The notes under the pieces: generated by a model
The model's database searches: none
What the model was told of the DNA's origin: nothing
Seen by the model: only the letters and a program-made list of their open reading frames with translations
Assembly: GCF_028009165.1 (NCBI RefSeq)
Contig: NC_079246.1
Location: forward strand, 3,286,001-3,350,000
DNA length: 64,000 bases
DNA from: Akanthomyces muscarius
Lineage: Eukaryota > Ascomycota > Sordariomycetes > Hypocreales > Cordycipitaceae
Direction: 5' to 3'
Program-made: the position numbers and the translations under genes
Shown: in pieces, positions 55,368 through 64,000 of the stretch
Layout: the number at the start of each line of letters is the position of its first letter
Numbering within the stretch: the first letter of the stretch is position 1

Positions 55368-56047
55368 ATGTCTAGCCGCAAGAGAAAGCAAGAAGACGAG
55401 GAGGACGAGCTCGTCTCTCTCCCCGAAGACTCTGATGGCGAAGAAGAACCCGAGTATGTTTTTTCTCTGGCTGATTTTGATGATGGGCCGTCGCAATGGC
55501 TGCGCGGCGTCGCTGGCTAGCCCTGCGTCAGCAAGCGCAAGCTGTTTGCGCCCGCGCCAAGTGGTCGGCCAATTGGCGCATAGCCATCCCCAGAATCGCG
55601 ATCCATCAAAAATTTACACCAGGCTTTGCGCTGACGGATAGCAGATACATTTCCTCCGAGGACGGTGAGGACTACGACGACGAAGAGGAGGAGGAAGATG
55701 CCGAGGCCGAAGGCGACGAGGACGCCGAAGAGGATGCCGACGGTCAGGATGGTAAGTCACTCCGTCGAGTATGCGCGCGTATCCGTTAACCCCTGCTAAC
55801 AGCCACAGACGATGCGCCGCCTGTAAAGAAGCGCAAGACGGCACCTGCCGGCGATGAGGAGGAGGAAGAGCCCGAGGCCGAGGCTGAAGAGGAAGAGGAC
55901 GAGGACGAGGATGCCGACGATGCCAAGCCTACCAAGGCCACCAACGGCAATGCCGACAAGGCCGCCGTCAAGGACGTCGATGCGCCCGCCGCCGAGGACA
56001 AGACGGCCGCCGTCGCTGCTGATGGCGACGACGACGACGAAGAGTAA
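55368..56047 (+). CDS. Highly acidic nuclear-type protein, family not recognised
   Basis: Exons 55368-55453, 55645-55751 and 55809-56047 give 143 aa; the first intron is long for this genome (191 nt). Begins MSSRKRKQEDEEDE, a basic patch followed by acidic runs. More than a third of residues are Asp or Glu; a bipartite-like basic cluster VKKRKT sits mid-protein. The tail is Ala/Asp/Lys-rich and ends DDDDEE. No fold is expected. Similar low-complexity acidic proteins bind histones or ribosomal proteins, but composition alone cannot prove that. The acceptor of intron 2 may instead lie at 55802, adding two residues. Confidence 0.75.
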
Positions 56048-56147
56048 CGAGGTAGATTCCCGTCTTGGATAATAATTAAAAATTTGAATGTACTCGCTTG
56101 CCCAAACACATGCTCGTTCTATCGTAAAGAAGAAGTCGTCGCGACTG

Positions 56148-56969
56148 TCAACGACCCGCCACAGCCAGCAGCTTCCAAATATACCCAAACTCGCGCAACC
56201 CGAGCTTGCGCGCCACCGCCTGCGACGCCGCATTGTCCTTTGCCGTGCTGTAGAACAGCGTCGTGTCGGGCGCATGCGTCGTCGCCCACGCCGCGACCGT
56301 CCGCGGCGCCAAACCTCGCCCTCTCCAGTCGTCGCGCGTCCACACACCCGCCTCCACGACCTGCGCATTGCGCGCCGGCGTGTGGCATATGCAAACCACC
56401 TCGCCGTCATCCGCCAACACCGCCATGGCCCACGGCGCATTCGTCTCCGTGGCGGCGAGCAGTTGCGCCCACTCCTCCGCCTCCCAGTTCCCTGGCCGCG
56501 ACAGCCCCTTCGCCCACTCCCGATCTTCTTCTCCCAGCGACGTGACGATGCGCACACCCGCCGGCAGGCCTTCTATCGAGTATGGCGCTGTCCGCAAGGT
56601 ATCTGGCACGATCCACGTCGGTCCGCCCGCGATCGCATGGCTCGGCAGCCCGAGCGCATCCTGCAGGTGCACTAGATACGCCGGCGCCATGGCGAGCGTG
56701 CTGCTTGCCTGCAGCCGAAAGCGCGCGAGCGCCGCAATCGACGCCGCGGCCTGCGAGACGACGCTGTCGGGATCGACGGCGAGCTGTGTGGTGAGCGCGC
56801 GGCTGAGAGCCGTGACGACGCCGCGCGAGGACCAGATCAGGAGGGCGTGCAGCGCGGGGTCGCGCATGATGCGGTGCGACGGCGGCTGCGGCGAGGACGA
56901 CGGCGGCTCGAGGCCGAATATGGCGTCGGCTTCGAGCGTGAGCAGTCGTACATGGTCTGGATCTTGCAT
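56148..56969 (-). CDS. GNAT-type N-acetyltransferase
   Basis: Single exon, 273 aa. The C-terminal third has the acetyl-CoA-binding motif A, WRGRGLAPRTVAAWA (R/Q-x-x-G-x-G/A), with preceding strand AQVVEAGVWT and the following TLFYSTAKDNAASQAVARKLGL, typical of GCN5-related acetyltransferases. The N-terminal 150 residues are not recognisable; proteins of this layout are usually annotated as GNAT-family of unknown substrate. GC-rich coding sequence, convergent with the acidic protein gene only 100 nt away. Confidence 0.85.
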   Translation of the reverse strand: MQDPDHVRLLTLEADAIFGLEPPSSSPQPPSHRIMRDPALHALLIWSSRGVVTALSRALTTQLAVDPDSVVSQAAASIAALARFRLQASSTLAMAPAYLVHLQDALGLPSHAIAGGPTWIVPDTLRTAPYSIEGLPAGVRIVTSLGEEDREWAKGLSRPGNWEAEEWAQLLAATETNAPWAMAVLADDGEVVCICHTPARNAQVVEAGVWTRDDWRGRGLAPRTVAAWATTHAPDTTLFYSTAKDNAASQAVARKLGLREFGYIWKLLAVAGR

Positions 56970-57387
56970 TTTTTTCGGGGGCTATAGCGTCGATGTTGAT
57001 CTTGGGGATGTACGAGGTGGGTTATATCCGGGCTACCCCGCGGGGAGACGGCGCAATGCCCTGATTAAATATCCAAGACATTACAGCAGGAACTTGAAAA
57101 AACTTTATCCATCTTTGTCTTGTTTTTGTCATAACATCTTGTCATGCCGGGTGGGTTTCATGACAATTTTTTCCTGGGCAGCAGCCAGTCGGAACTAGCT
57201 CAGCCAGTAGTCGGGCGGCAAGCACATCGCGATGACGCCTCGTCGCTTTGCCTCGGGCCATGGTTCCGACGTGATCTGCGTCTTGCATCACACATTGACA
57301 CAACAAATCCCCGTCGCATCACCAGAAGCGTAGATTAATTGACAAATCTTTTTAAATGACCCAACTCGAGCGAAGCGAGGACCAAAA
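56970..57387. other. Intergenic, divergent promoter region
   Basis: Between the GNAT (minus) and VOC (plus) genes. Its end holds one arm of the 21-bp inverted repeat (57360-57380). Confidence 0.5.
57360..57380 (+). repeat. 21-bp inverted repeat, left arm (5' leader of the VOC gene)
   Basis: Perfect reverse complement of 57824-57844. It begins CCCAACTCGAG and ends AGCGAGG, finishing 7 nt before the ATG at 57388. Confidence 0.9.
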
Positions 57388-57884
57388 ATGACTGCGACCG
57401 TCAAATCCCTCGACCACCTCGTCCTCACCTGCGCCGACGTGCACGCCACCGTCGCCTTTTACACCACGCACCTCGGCATGCGCGCTTCGGAGTTTGTCTC
57501 CCCCAAGGACACGGACGGCACAGTCCGGCGCGCGCTGCATTTCGGCGCGCAAAAGATGAATCTGCACCAGCGCGGCGCCGAGTTTGAGCCCAAGGCCAGG
57601 ACGGCACTGCCGGGCACCGCAGACCTCTGCTTTGAGCTGGATGATGGAGTCGAGTTGGAGGAGGTGCAGAGGAGGTTGAAAGCGGCGGGCGACGTGACGT
57701 TTGATGAAAAGGGCGAGATTGTGTACAGGACGGGCGCAAAGGGACGGATGAGGAGCTTGTACATCCGCGATCCGGACGGCAACTTGATAGAGTAAGCTTT
57801 GGGCCTTTTTGGGCCTTTTTAGGCCTCGCTTCGCTCGAGTTGGGGGCTAACAATCACAGGCTTTCGAAATACGACGCAGAGTAA
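57388..57884 (+). CDS. VOC-superfamily (glyoxalase/bleomycin-resistance/dioxygenase) protein
   Basis: Exons 57388-57791 and 57860-57884 give 142 aa. One VOC domain: SLDHLVLTCADV (metal ligand His), AVAFYTTHLG-like VAFYTTHLGM, ALHFGAQKMNLHQRG (second ligand region) and LYIRDPDGNLIEL (Glu ligand split by the intron: ATAGA then G). Homologues in fungi and bacteria include glyoxalase-like and ring-cleaving enzymes; the true substrate is unknown. The gene is framed by a perfect inverted repeat, one arm in its leader and one in its intron. It is convergent with the YCII-like gene, 62 nt away. Confidence 0.88.
57824..57844 (-). repeat. 21-bp inverted repeat, right arm (inside the VOC intron)
   Basis: Perfect reverse complement of 57360-57380; it lies within intron 57792-57859. 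Just before it a GGGCCTTTTT unit is repeated (57801-57820). Confidence 0.9.
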
Positions 57885-57946
57885 ACTTCAATACATTTGT
57901 ATATTCTCCCAAGACTACTGGTTTCGACAAATCCACCATGACAAGC

Positions 57947-58297
57947 CTAGTTGTCGCGCAGCTCACGAACAGCCACCTCGCCCCTTCCAAACGGAATCTT
58001 CTTGGCCCAGCCCAGCGCCTCCTCGGCACTTGCAGCACTAATGATCCAGAAGCCCGAGACGTGCGCCTCGCTCTCCACGTTGAACGGGCCCTGTGCGGAC
58101 GTGGCCTCGTCGCCGTTGAAGCTGATCTTGTAGCCCTCGGCGGTGGACTTGAAGCCGCCGGCGTCGACAAAGGCGCCGGCCGCGGTGAGCTCGGCGTTGT
58201 ACTTGGCCATGCGCTCGTAAATGTCGGCGGGCGGCGCGTTGCCGGGGAGGCCTTCGGTCATGGGCGTGGCCTTGACGAGGAAGATGAAGCGAGGCAT
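57947..58297 (-). CDS. YCII/DGPF-domain protein
   Basis: 116 aa from ATG 58297 (MPRFIFLVKATP); an upstream in-frame ATG at 58330 adds 11 residues and is less likely. The fold is suggested by FIFLVKAT, MAKYNAELTAAGAFVDAGG, an SAQGPFNVES loop (the DGPF-like element) and GFWIISAASAEEALGWAKKIPF. YCII-like proteins are small dimeric ferredoxin-like proteins of mostly unknown function, sometimes linked to dehydrohalogenation or sigma factors in bacteria. Single exon. Confidence 0.87.
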   Translation of the reverse strand: MPRFIFLVKATPMTEGLPGNAPPADIYERMAKYNAELTAAGAFVDAGGFKSTAEGYKISFNGDEATSAQGPFNVESEAHVSGFWIISAASAEEALGWAKKIPFGRGEVAVRELRDN

Positions 58298-58761
58298 TGT
58301 AGAGTTGGGTGTGAGTGTGGTAATGGTCAAAGTGTAAGTTTTCTTGTGGAATTGTCAGTTGATGGACTTTGTCGACGAGATGGAGTAGAAAACTCCAGTC
58401 GAAATGGGTTCATTAAATAGCTGAAAGATTCACGCTGATCTTGTCCGTGTGGCGTCGTTGCCTGCCATTCACGCCCTCACTAGCTTCCAGCCGCATCCAT
58501 GCTGCTGACGATGCCATCAAGGTGAACGCTGTCAGATTCACCGACGCCAGTAAGCGCAGATGCTCACGAAAATGCAAAATTAATGCCTGTTCATCCATTT
58601 CGGGAAATATTCGTCACCCTACTACCGTCTTGAGCGCACAATGCCGCCCGCGTCGACTTATACGAGTCCATCACCGCCACAGCCACGCCAACCAGTAATA
58701 TCTGCAATATCCGTTATTGTAAATTACCACGCAAAGATACGATGTTATTCTATGTCCCAGG
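58298..58761. other. Intergenic region
   Basis: Promoter of the YCII-like gene and 3' end of the glycosyltransferase gene. Nothing else seen. Confidence 0.5.
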
Positions 58762-60006
58762 CTACAGCCCCCCCGTTACCAAATCCCGCGCCGTCGCCCG
58801 GAGCAGCTCCACGTCATCCGCATGCTCCCACAGCACCGTCTGCAACTCCTTCGTCGCATTCGTCCACTTGACCTTCTCTTCCAGCTCCGCCCACGTCTCG
58901 CCCGGCATGCCCGCCACCTTGTTCTCCATCACACGTACCGCCTGCGTCGCCGCCTGCACCGTCTCCCAGTACAGCGTCGCATTCGCCGCAAGACCCGTGT
59001 CCTCCGGGCTCGCCTCCCACTCGCCGGGGTGCCTGCCCACAATATCCAGCCAGTCGGCCATGTGCTGCCATCGGTCTGCCTCCTTGAGACCGGCAAAGTG
59101 CACGAGGAGGTCGCCCTTGTTGCCCTCGTACCCGCGGCTCCACTCGAACGCGTTGATCCACGCGCGCGGGATGTACACGGCGTTGGGCCGGTAGCCCTGG
59201 TTGTTCCAGCCGGCGTCGGGGCGGCGGAGCGCACGGCGGAGCGCCTCCTGGTCGGCGAGGAGGCCGATGTAGGCGCCCGGGTTGTACAGGTGGTAGGCGG
59301 CCGCTTCAGTGAGGAGCTGCACGCTCCAAGGGTGGACGCGCAGGAACATGAGGCCCGTGTTGAGGCCGGCTGGGTCCTGCGTCGCGACGAGGTGGATGTC
59401 GGGGAGCTCGCGCGGCGGGAGGAAGATTTCGGGTGGGATGGCGGGGTTGAGGATGATGCTGTCGGCGTCCAGCCACCTGTTTTGCTGATGAGACGCTGAA
59501 TTAATCTCGTGTGCAGTGGTGACTTACATGATCCATTCGGCACGCTCCTCGCGGGGCTTTGCCAGCTCTTGAACGATGGTCGACAGCAGATAACTCGGCC
59601 TGTTCCAGGCTCCCATTGAGATGTCCTCTCTCAGGACTTTCAACTCGTGACCCCAGCGCTCACTGTGCTTCTGTTGCGTCTCCAGCGCCCGTTTATAGTA
59701 CTCATTCTCCTCGCCGTACAGCATCGACAGTCGAAGCAGCTTCGGCGCCCCGGCCTTGTCCGTGTGCTGCAATGTCGCCTGTTGGACGGTATCTCGCCAG
59801 GAGGTAATGCGTGCACGGTACGAGCTCGACGTCGCCCATAGGAACAGAGCAAGACAGACGAAGAATCCGGCAAGCGCGCGGCGGCGCATCTTGGAAGGCT
59901 GTTGCCGGCCCATGCTGTGCGTGCTGGAGAGGCTCGCGCGGCGCCAGGGTGAGGTTGACGAGGTGAGGGTTGTGGGCGAAACATCCCCGTGCGATGAAAA
60001 GGACAT
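58762..60006 (-). CDS. GT34 galactosyl/mannosyltransferase (GMA12/MNN10/MNN11 type)
   Basis: Exons (minus) 60006-59528 and 59476-58762 with a 51-nt intron give 397 aa. Type II membrane topology: short basic cytoplasmic tail (KMRRRALAG), one transmembrane segment GFFVCLALFLWATSS, then the luminal catalytic domain. The DxD metal/nucleotide-sugar motif is WLDADS, directly after the intron. NTGLMFLRVHPWS, DQEAL and a late HFAG (LLVHFAGLK) are family landmarks. It would extend N- or O-linked glycans in the Golgi using GDP-mannose or UDP-galactose. Confidence 0.92.
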
Positions 60007-61146
60007 GACGAGTGGGAGCTATTTTGGACGACTGCCGAGTTGCAATTTTATTCTACAGTGTGGAGGCGGACACCGCAGGCGTTGTGACGCTCACCGGTAG
60101 CAAGACACGATGCGGTTTTTGGAAGGAGAAAAACCAAAAGCAGAGCAAAAGAGACAGAATGAGATGGAGCGCGCGCAAGGTGCAGTGTCTACATTTAATA
60201 CATCTGCGATCAATGATGGCGATAAGGATGGCCGACGCGCAAAGCTGGAATGCGGGCTATCGAAAACGGGTTAAAATCACCCAATAGATTCAACTCGCCG
60301 CTGCCAGTCAAGAAGTAAACTAGTGCCATGAAACTTGAACCCTTTAGACTGTCCATAATCCATGACGGGCGATGTGCGCCACAGCCTGGATGGGTCTAGC
60401 TGCGAGACATCTCTTCACCAAGGGCGAATGCATCCCTTCTCGTTGAGCTCAGTGAGATCCGAATCAATATTGCAAGCCACCTATTAACTTACCCCCTTTG
60501 CGACCATCCATAATGAGAAAATAAATCCGCAATGGTAAGCTCTCGGAAGTGGTAAAGTAACGGTCACATTAAACTGCCGGAATTACAAAGCACGACGCGC
60601 AGCTACACTGAAGCCAAAGTCTAGCGGACACACAATCTCCTACTTCTCCATGAAATCGCTTGAAAGTATAGGGAACAGTCAAGATTGGTCTGTGTACTAT
60701 ACGTGGTTGAAACGGCTTGAAACGGCGCGTGAATAAAGCCATGCCTGGAAAGGAAATTGATCGCGTTCTTCCGGGTTTCGCAGCGTGGCCGGAGCTGCGC
60801 TCGTGTTTAGACTCTGGAGTCGCCACGGAGCTACGATCGCCGCCGGCACCGCATCCGGACAGAGGGCTGCCGGGACTAGCGCAGACAGAGTCATGGTTCC
60901 CAAGTCAGGAAAGCATACCATCCATAAAAGGTTACGCGTAGTGGTAAGGAAAGCGACTCGAAAATAGCCAGGGAATCGGGAACAGAAGCAATACCATGCA
61001 GCGACGCAGCATCACGACTCATTAGAGGCCATCAATTCTTAAGGGCATAGTGTACATGCTGTTTACTTCATCTGTAGAGTTGCATTGTGGAAGCTACTGA
61101 GACTATTTACTGCCGAAAAAAATAAACAAGTAGCTTTCGAATGCCA
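60007..61146. other. Intergenic region
   Basis: Promoter of the glycosyltransferase (minus) and 3' side of the P450 gene. No motif-bearing frame, repeat or RNA gene seen. Confidence 0.5.
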
Positions 61147-62829
61147 TCATGCCGTGGCCGTCTGCCTCTTCTTCAGAATAATGTTCAAGTCTCCCTTTTC
61201 CCAAAGCACATACGAGCGCTGCGACGCCATCCAGTCGTCCTGGCCCGGCGCGAGCTCGTAGTCGAAGCGGTGGAGCAGACGGCTCGCAATCAGACGCAGC
61301 TCATTCATGGCCAGGTTCTTGCCGATGCAGTCGCGCGTGCCAAAGCTAAAAGGCTTAAAGACGTCCTTGTTGTCGTTTTTGTACCGTGCGTCGTACAGCG
61401 GGTGCGTGGCGGGCAGCCATCGCTGCGGGCGGAACTCATCGGGGTCGGAAAAGTGCTCCGGGTTGCGATATGTTGCCCACTGGTAGATGGAAAGTTTGGT
61501 CTATGTATAGCTCGTTAGCGCTTCAGTTCTCACAAATGCTGCTTGCTCATTTTGTGCCGTGGGGGTACTTGCACCACTGGGAATGTATTCGCCGTTGATC
61601 TGCGCGCCGGGCGAGCGGCGTGGTGGCGTCTCTGGCACCGGCGGGTAGATTCGGAGAGTCTCGTGAATACAGGCTTGGAGATATTGCAGGTTGGCGGCGC
61701 TCTTCATGCTGATTTCACGCTCGCTGGAGAACGTGCCGCGAATCTCGTCCAGCAATAGCTGGTGTGCCTCGGGGTTGTGCTTGAGATTAAAGACGAGCCC
61801 CGAAAGCGTGGTGGCTGTCGTCTCACTGCCCGCAATGATGAGAGTCGGCGTAGTGCTGACAATCTCAACGTCGCTCATGCCTCTATTGCCGTCTCTGGTG
61901 TCACGGAGCATGTAGCTCATAAAGTCCCTATGACTCTGGTCTGGGCCAGGCTTTTCGCTTCCGTTGAGCCGATCCACCGCCTTCTCGCTCGCGAAGCTGC
62001 GGATTTTCGTAAATGCCCCAATTGGAGAGATGGACACAGGAAGAGACTGCACAATGTGGAACAGCAAACGGTAGTTGTAGAGAAAGGTGCGGAGAGCGCT
62101 ACTCTTGACCAGAGTGAAGATGGAAAGGACCCACGGGTGGTAGCCGTTACTCTCGAGACTGTGGAATGATTCCGAGTACGCGAGCTCGCCGATTATGTCA
62201 AACGAGGTAAAGTTGAACCACTTGACAATATTGATGCTTTCCCCGCAGCGCTCAGTGAGACGATCAATGAAGAGGTCGACATACTGCAGGACGACGGTTT
62301 CCTGCTCGGCGAGCGCGCTGTCGCTAAAGGCGTGCGCGAGTTGTCGGCGGATGCGCCGGTGCGTGTCTTTGGGTGCGTTGATGAGATTAAACTCGGAGTC
62401 GCGAGTGGGAGTGAAGAATTTGTTAAACTCTTGCTTGCCCGTCTTGTGGCCGTAAATCTCGCGCCATCCGATGGCGCCGTCGACGGCGAGATGGTTCGGC
62501 CCGATGCGGACAATGGGGCCGTACTTGCGGTGCAAGCGCGTGGCCCGGAAGTGTCCATTGCCAACAATGTAGTTGTTGTAGAGGTGAGGGAGGTACCAGG
62601 CGGCCTGCAGCTTGGGTCCAGGATACTTGGCCAGCGGGTGAAACCAGATGCGGTAGATGGCCTGGAGGGCGAAATACACGAGCGCCTACGACACCGAATG
62701 TGAGTTGAGCACAGGCTGGAAAATTCAGTCTTGAACAAGAGCGCAACCTACAGTACTGGCCGCGATGGCGACTTTATCACGCAGGGTGAGTTGGTGAGCC
62801 CAGCTCGCGAGGTGCTGCGTCGAGAGCAT
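61147..62829 (-). CDS. Cytochrome P450 monooxygenase
   Basis: Exons (minus) 62829-62752, 62685-61573 and 61500-61147 give 514 aa, in frame. Exon 1 (MLSTQHLASWAHQ...) supplies the membrane anchor with the start of exon 2; FHPLAKYPGPK is the proline hinge. Further landmarks: I-helix IIAGSETTATT, K-helix ExxR as ETLR, the PERF-like FRPQRW and the haem loop FSFGTRDCIG with the thiolate Cys. Intron 2 (61572-61501) has a GC donor (GCAAGT); splicing there restores YIPSGTKLSIYQWAT. The overall style is that of fungal secondary-metabolism or xenobiotic P450s such as isotrichodermin-hydroxylase-like enzymes. There is no adjacent pathway core gene in the window. Confidence 0.92.
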
Positions 62830-63943
62830 TGCGAGCGGAATTGGTGTCGTTCTGAGGTGCTTAGTCTCTGGCTCAAAGAATATGGTAAGCTGGCGTTGCA
62901 TTCGTATTTATAAGAGCGACGACGATCGCCACACTACTTCAGACCGCCTACTACTGTACCGGCACTTTTGTTTTGTCACGAGCGAGATGAGTTAGAGAGC
63001 ACTGGAGGGGCCGCGGAGACAAGTTGGGGTAAATTAATGCAACACGACACAAGCCGCAGTTACTCGTATTAAAGCCCGAAGACCCGGCCTGGATGTAGAT
63101 ATGGTCGTCCGATTTATGCAAATCACCGGGCGAAGGCCAGCTGTGTCTACCGTATGCGAGTCCGTCATACTAACGTTAGGAGCCCTCGACAAGACGAGCG
63201 AATGGTATTCCGCGGATATGCAGGTTCCAACCCCATCACGCGTATGCTGCTGTAAGAAATTAAAGGGATCCGCGGACTCTCCGCACGTTTGGGCGAACGG
63301 CAGAGCAGCAATAATGATTGCGTGTCGCTGTTCAATGTAGGGTTACATTATATGCTGGCTTGGCCGCAGCGATGCAGAACTAGGCCCTCATTTTCTTGTT
63401 TTTCCCACTCCGCTGCTCATGCTGGCTCGGTGCCGGTCTCTTGTTAGCGTCCGCACTCGGCCGGGGTTAGCCCTTTCGCTCCGATGCAACCTGCAGTGAA
63501 AATTGCCAGCAAACATGTGTAGCATGACTGGTGGGCTTGATGAGATGACTCTGTCCTCGCCATGCGTCAACGGTTTTGCGGATTGCGACGTAGAGTCCAA
63601 TCTCCACAGCGGCCTACGGAGACGGCAAAAAGCATCTCAGGAAAGCATGTCATGGCCGAGATCCCAATTGCGGCCCGTCCGGCGGCAACACGACTGCCGA
63701 TATGCCGGCGTCGACACGATCCACTCCACCCCGCATGATCCGTTGAATGAGTCGGTGGCGCTGTGGTTCGATGATTCATCCAAGGTGTGCATGCGACCGT
63801 TGCTCAAATGCGATGGTGAATGTCTCCTGCTAACAACTGGACTCTGTTGTGATGCGTTGACGGATTCCTCCCGGAATGGGGCGCGACAGAGTTTGAACTT
63901 ACAGCAAGTAAAGACCGTCTGCTATTATGCTGTGGCGTCCATT
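62830..63943. other. Intergenic region at the right end
   Basis: Promoter of the P450 gene, then about 1 kb with no motif-bearing frame. Confidence 0.5.
62905..62912 (-). promoter_or_regulatory. TATA box of the P450 gene
   Basis: TATAAATA on the minus strand, 76 nt upstream of the ATG at 62829. Confidence 0.5.
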
Positions 63944-64000
63944 ATGAACAGTCTGGGCAAGACTGGTGGCGAGAGCCGCGAATCTTCGGGCAACAAGGGC
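63944..64000 (+). CDS. Possible start of a gene running off the right edge
   Basis: An ATG frame (MNSLGKTGGESRESSGNKG) stays open to the window end. Only 19 codons are visible, with hydrophilic composition. It could equally be noncoding; no family can be named. Confidence 0.2.
   Translation, partial: MNSLGKTGGESRESSGNKG

Overview
The window is nuclear DNA of a filamentous ascomycete, probably a Sordariomycete and perhaps Hypocreales (the order is inference). The evidence is spliceosomal introns of about 45-190 nt with GTRNGT donors and CTAAC-like branch points, Zn2Cys6 regulators, NmrA-like Rossmann proteins, a fungal NACHT/C2H2 NOD-like receptor, a LIP-family secretory lipase and several small cysteine-rich secreted proteins. 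I saw no tRNA, rRNA, CRISPR array or intact transposon. Many genes were rebuilt across introns; where exon lengths sum to a multiple of three I treat the model as reliable.

Left block (1-4780): core genes. A 5'-complete but window-truncated RRP1/Nop52 ribosome-biogenesis gene is divergent from a ubiquitin-conjugating enzyme, followed by a convergent Msb3/Gyp-type TBC Rab-GAP. A gene-poor stretch of about 5.1 kb follows (4781-9929).

Middle block (9930-53500): accessory DNA. Two NmrA-like genes flank a large secreted SGNH-hydrolase with three FN3-like modules. From about 18 to 30 kb there is decay: a truncated Mn-superoxide dismutase, a duplicated-GFA gene with one missing base, a Vps62-like gene with two stop codons, and an F-box/ankyrin gene with a stop and a frameshift. 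A Zn2Cys6 regulator, a second regulator that starts 15 nt after its stop (possibly one fused gene), a serine-rich secreted protein and an eight-cysteine secreted protein lie in or next to this zone. Then come a secreted beta-lactamase-fold hydrolase, an unknown Cys-rich secreted protein, a GH31 glycosidase, a NACHT NLR with C2H2 fingers head-to-head with a RING-containing SNF2 helicase, a LIP lipase, a secreted protein of three tandem cystine-knot-like modules (each repeat junction at an intron), a frameshifted C2H2 gene and the relic of a TPR protein.

Right block (55368-62829): more ordinary genes, namely an acidic nuclear-type protein, a GNAT acetyltransferase, a VOC/glyoxalase protein, a YCII-like protein, a GT34 galactosyl/mannosyltransferase and a cytochrome P450. 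The last kilobase is nearly empty; an open ATG frame runs off the right edge.

Most notable: the exon-modular cystine-knot repeat protein; a perfect 21-bp inverted repeat linking the 5' UTR and the only intron of the VOC gene; the head-to-head NLR/SNF2 pair with stacked palindromes in the shared promoter; and the clustering of broken genes in the accessory zone.
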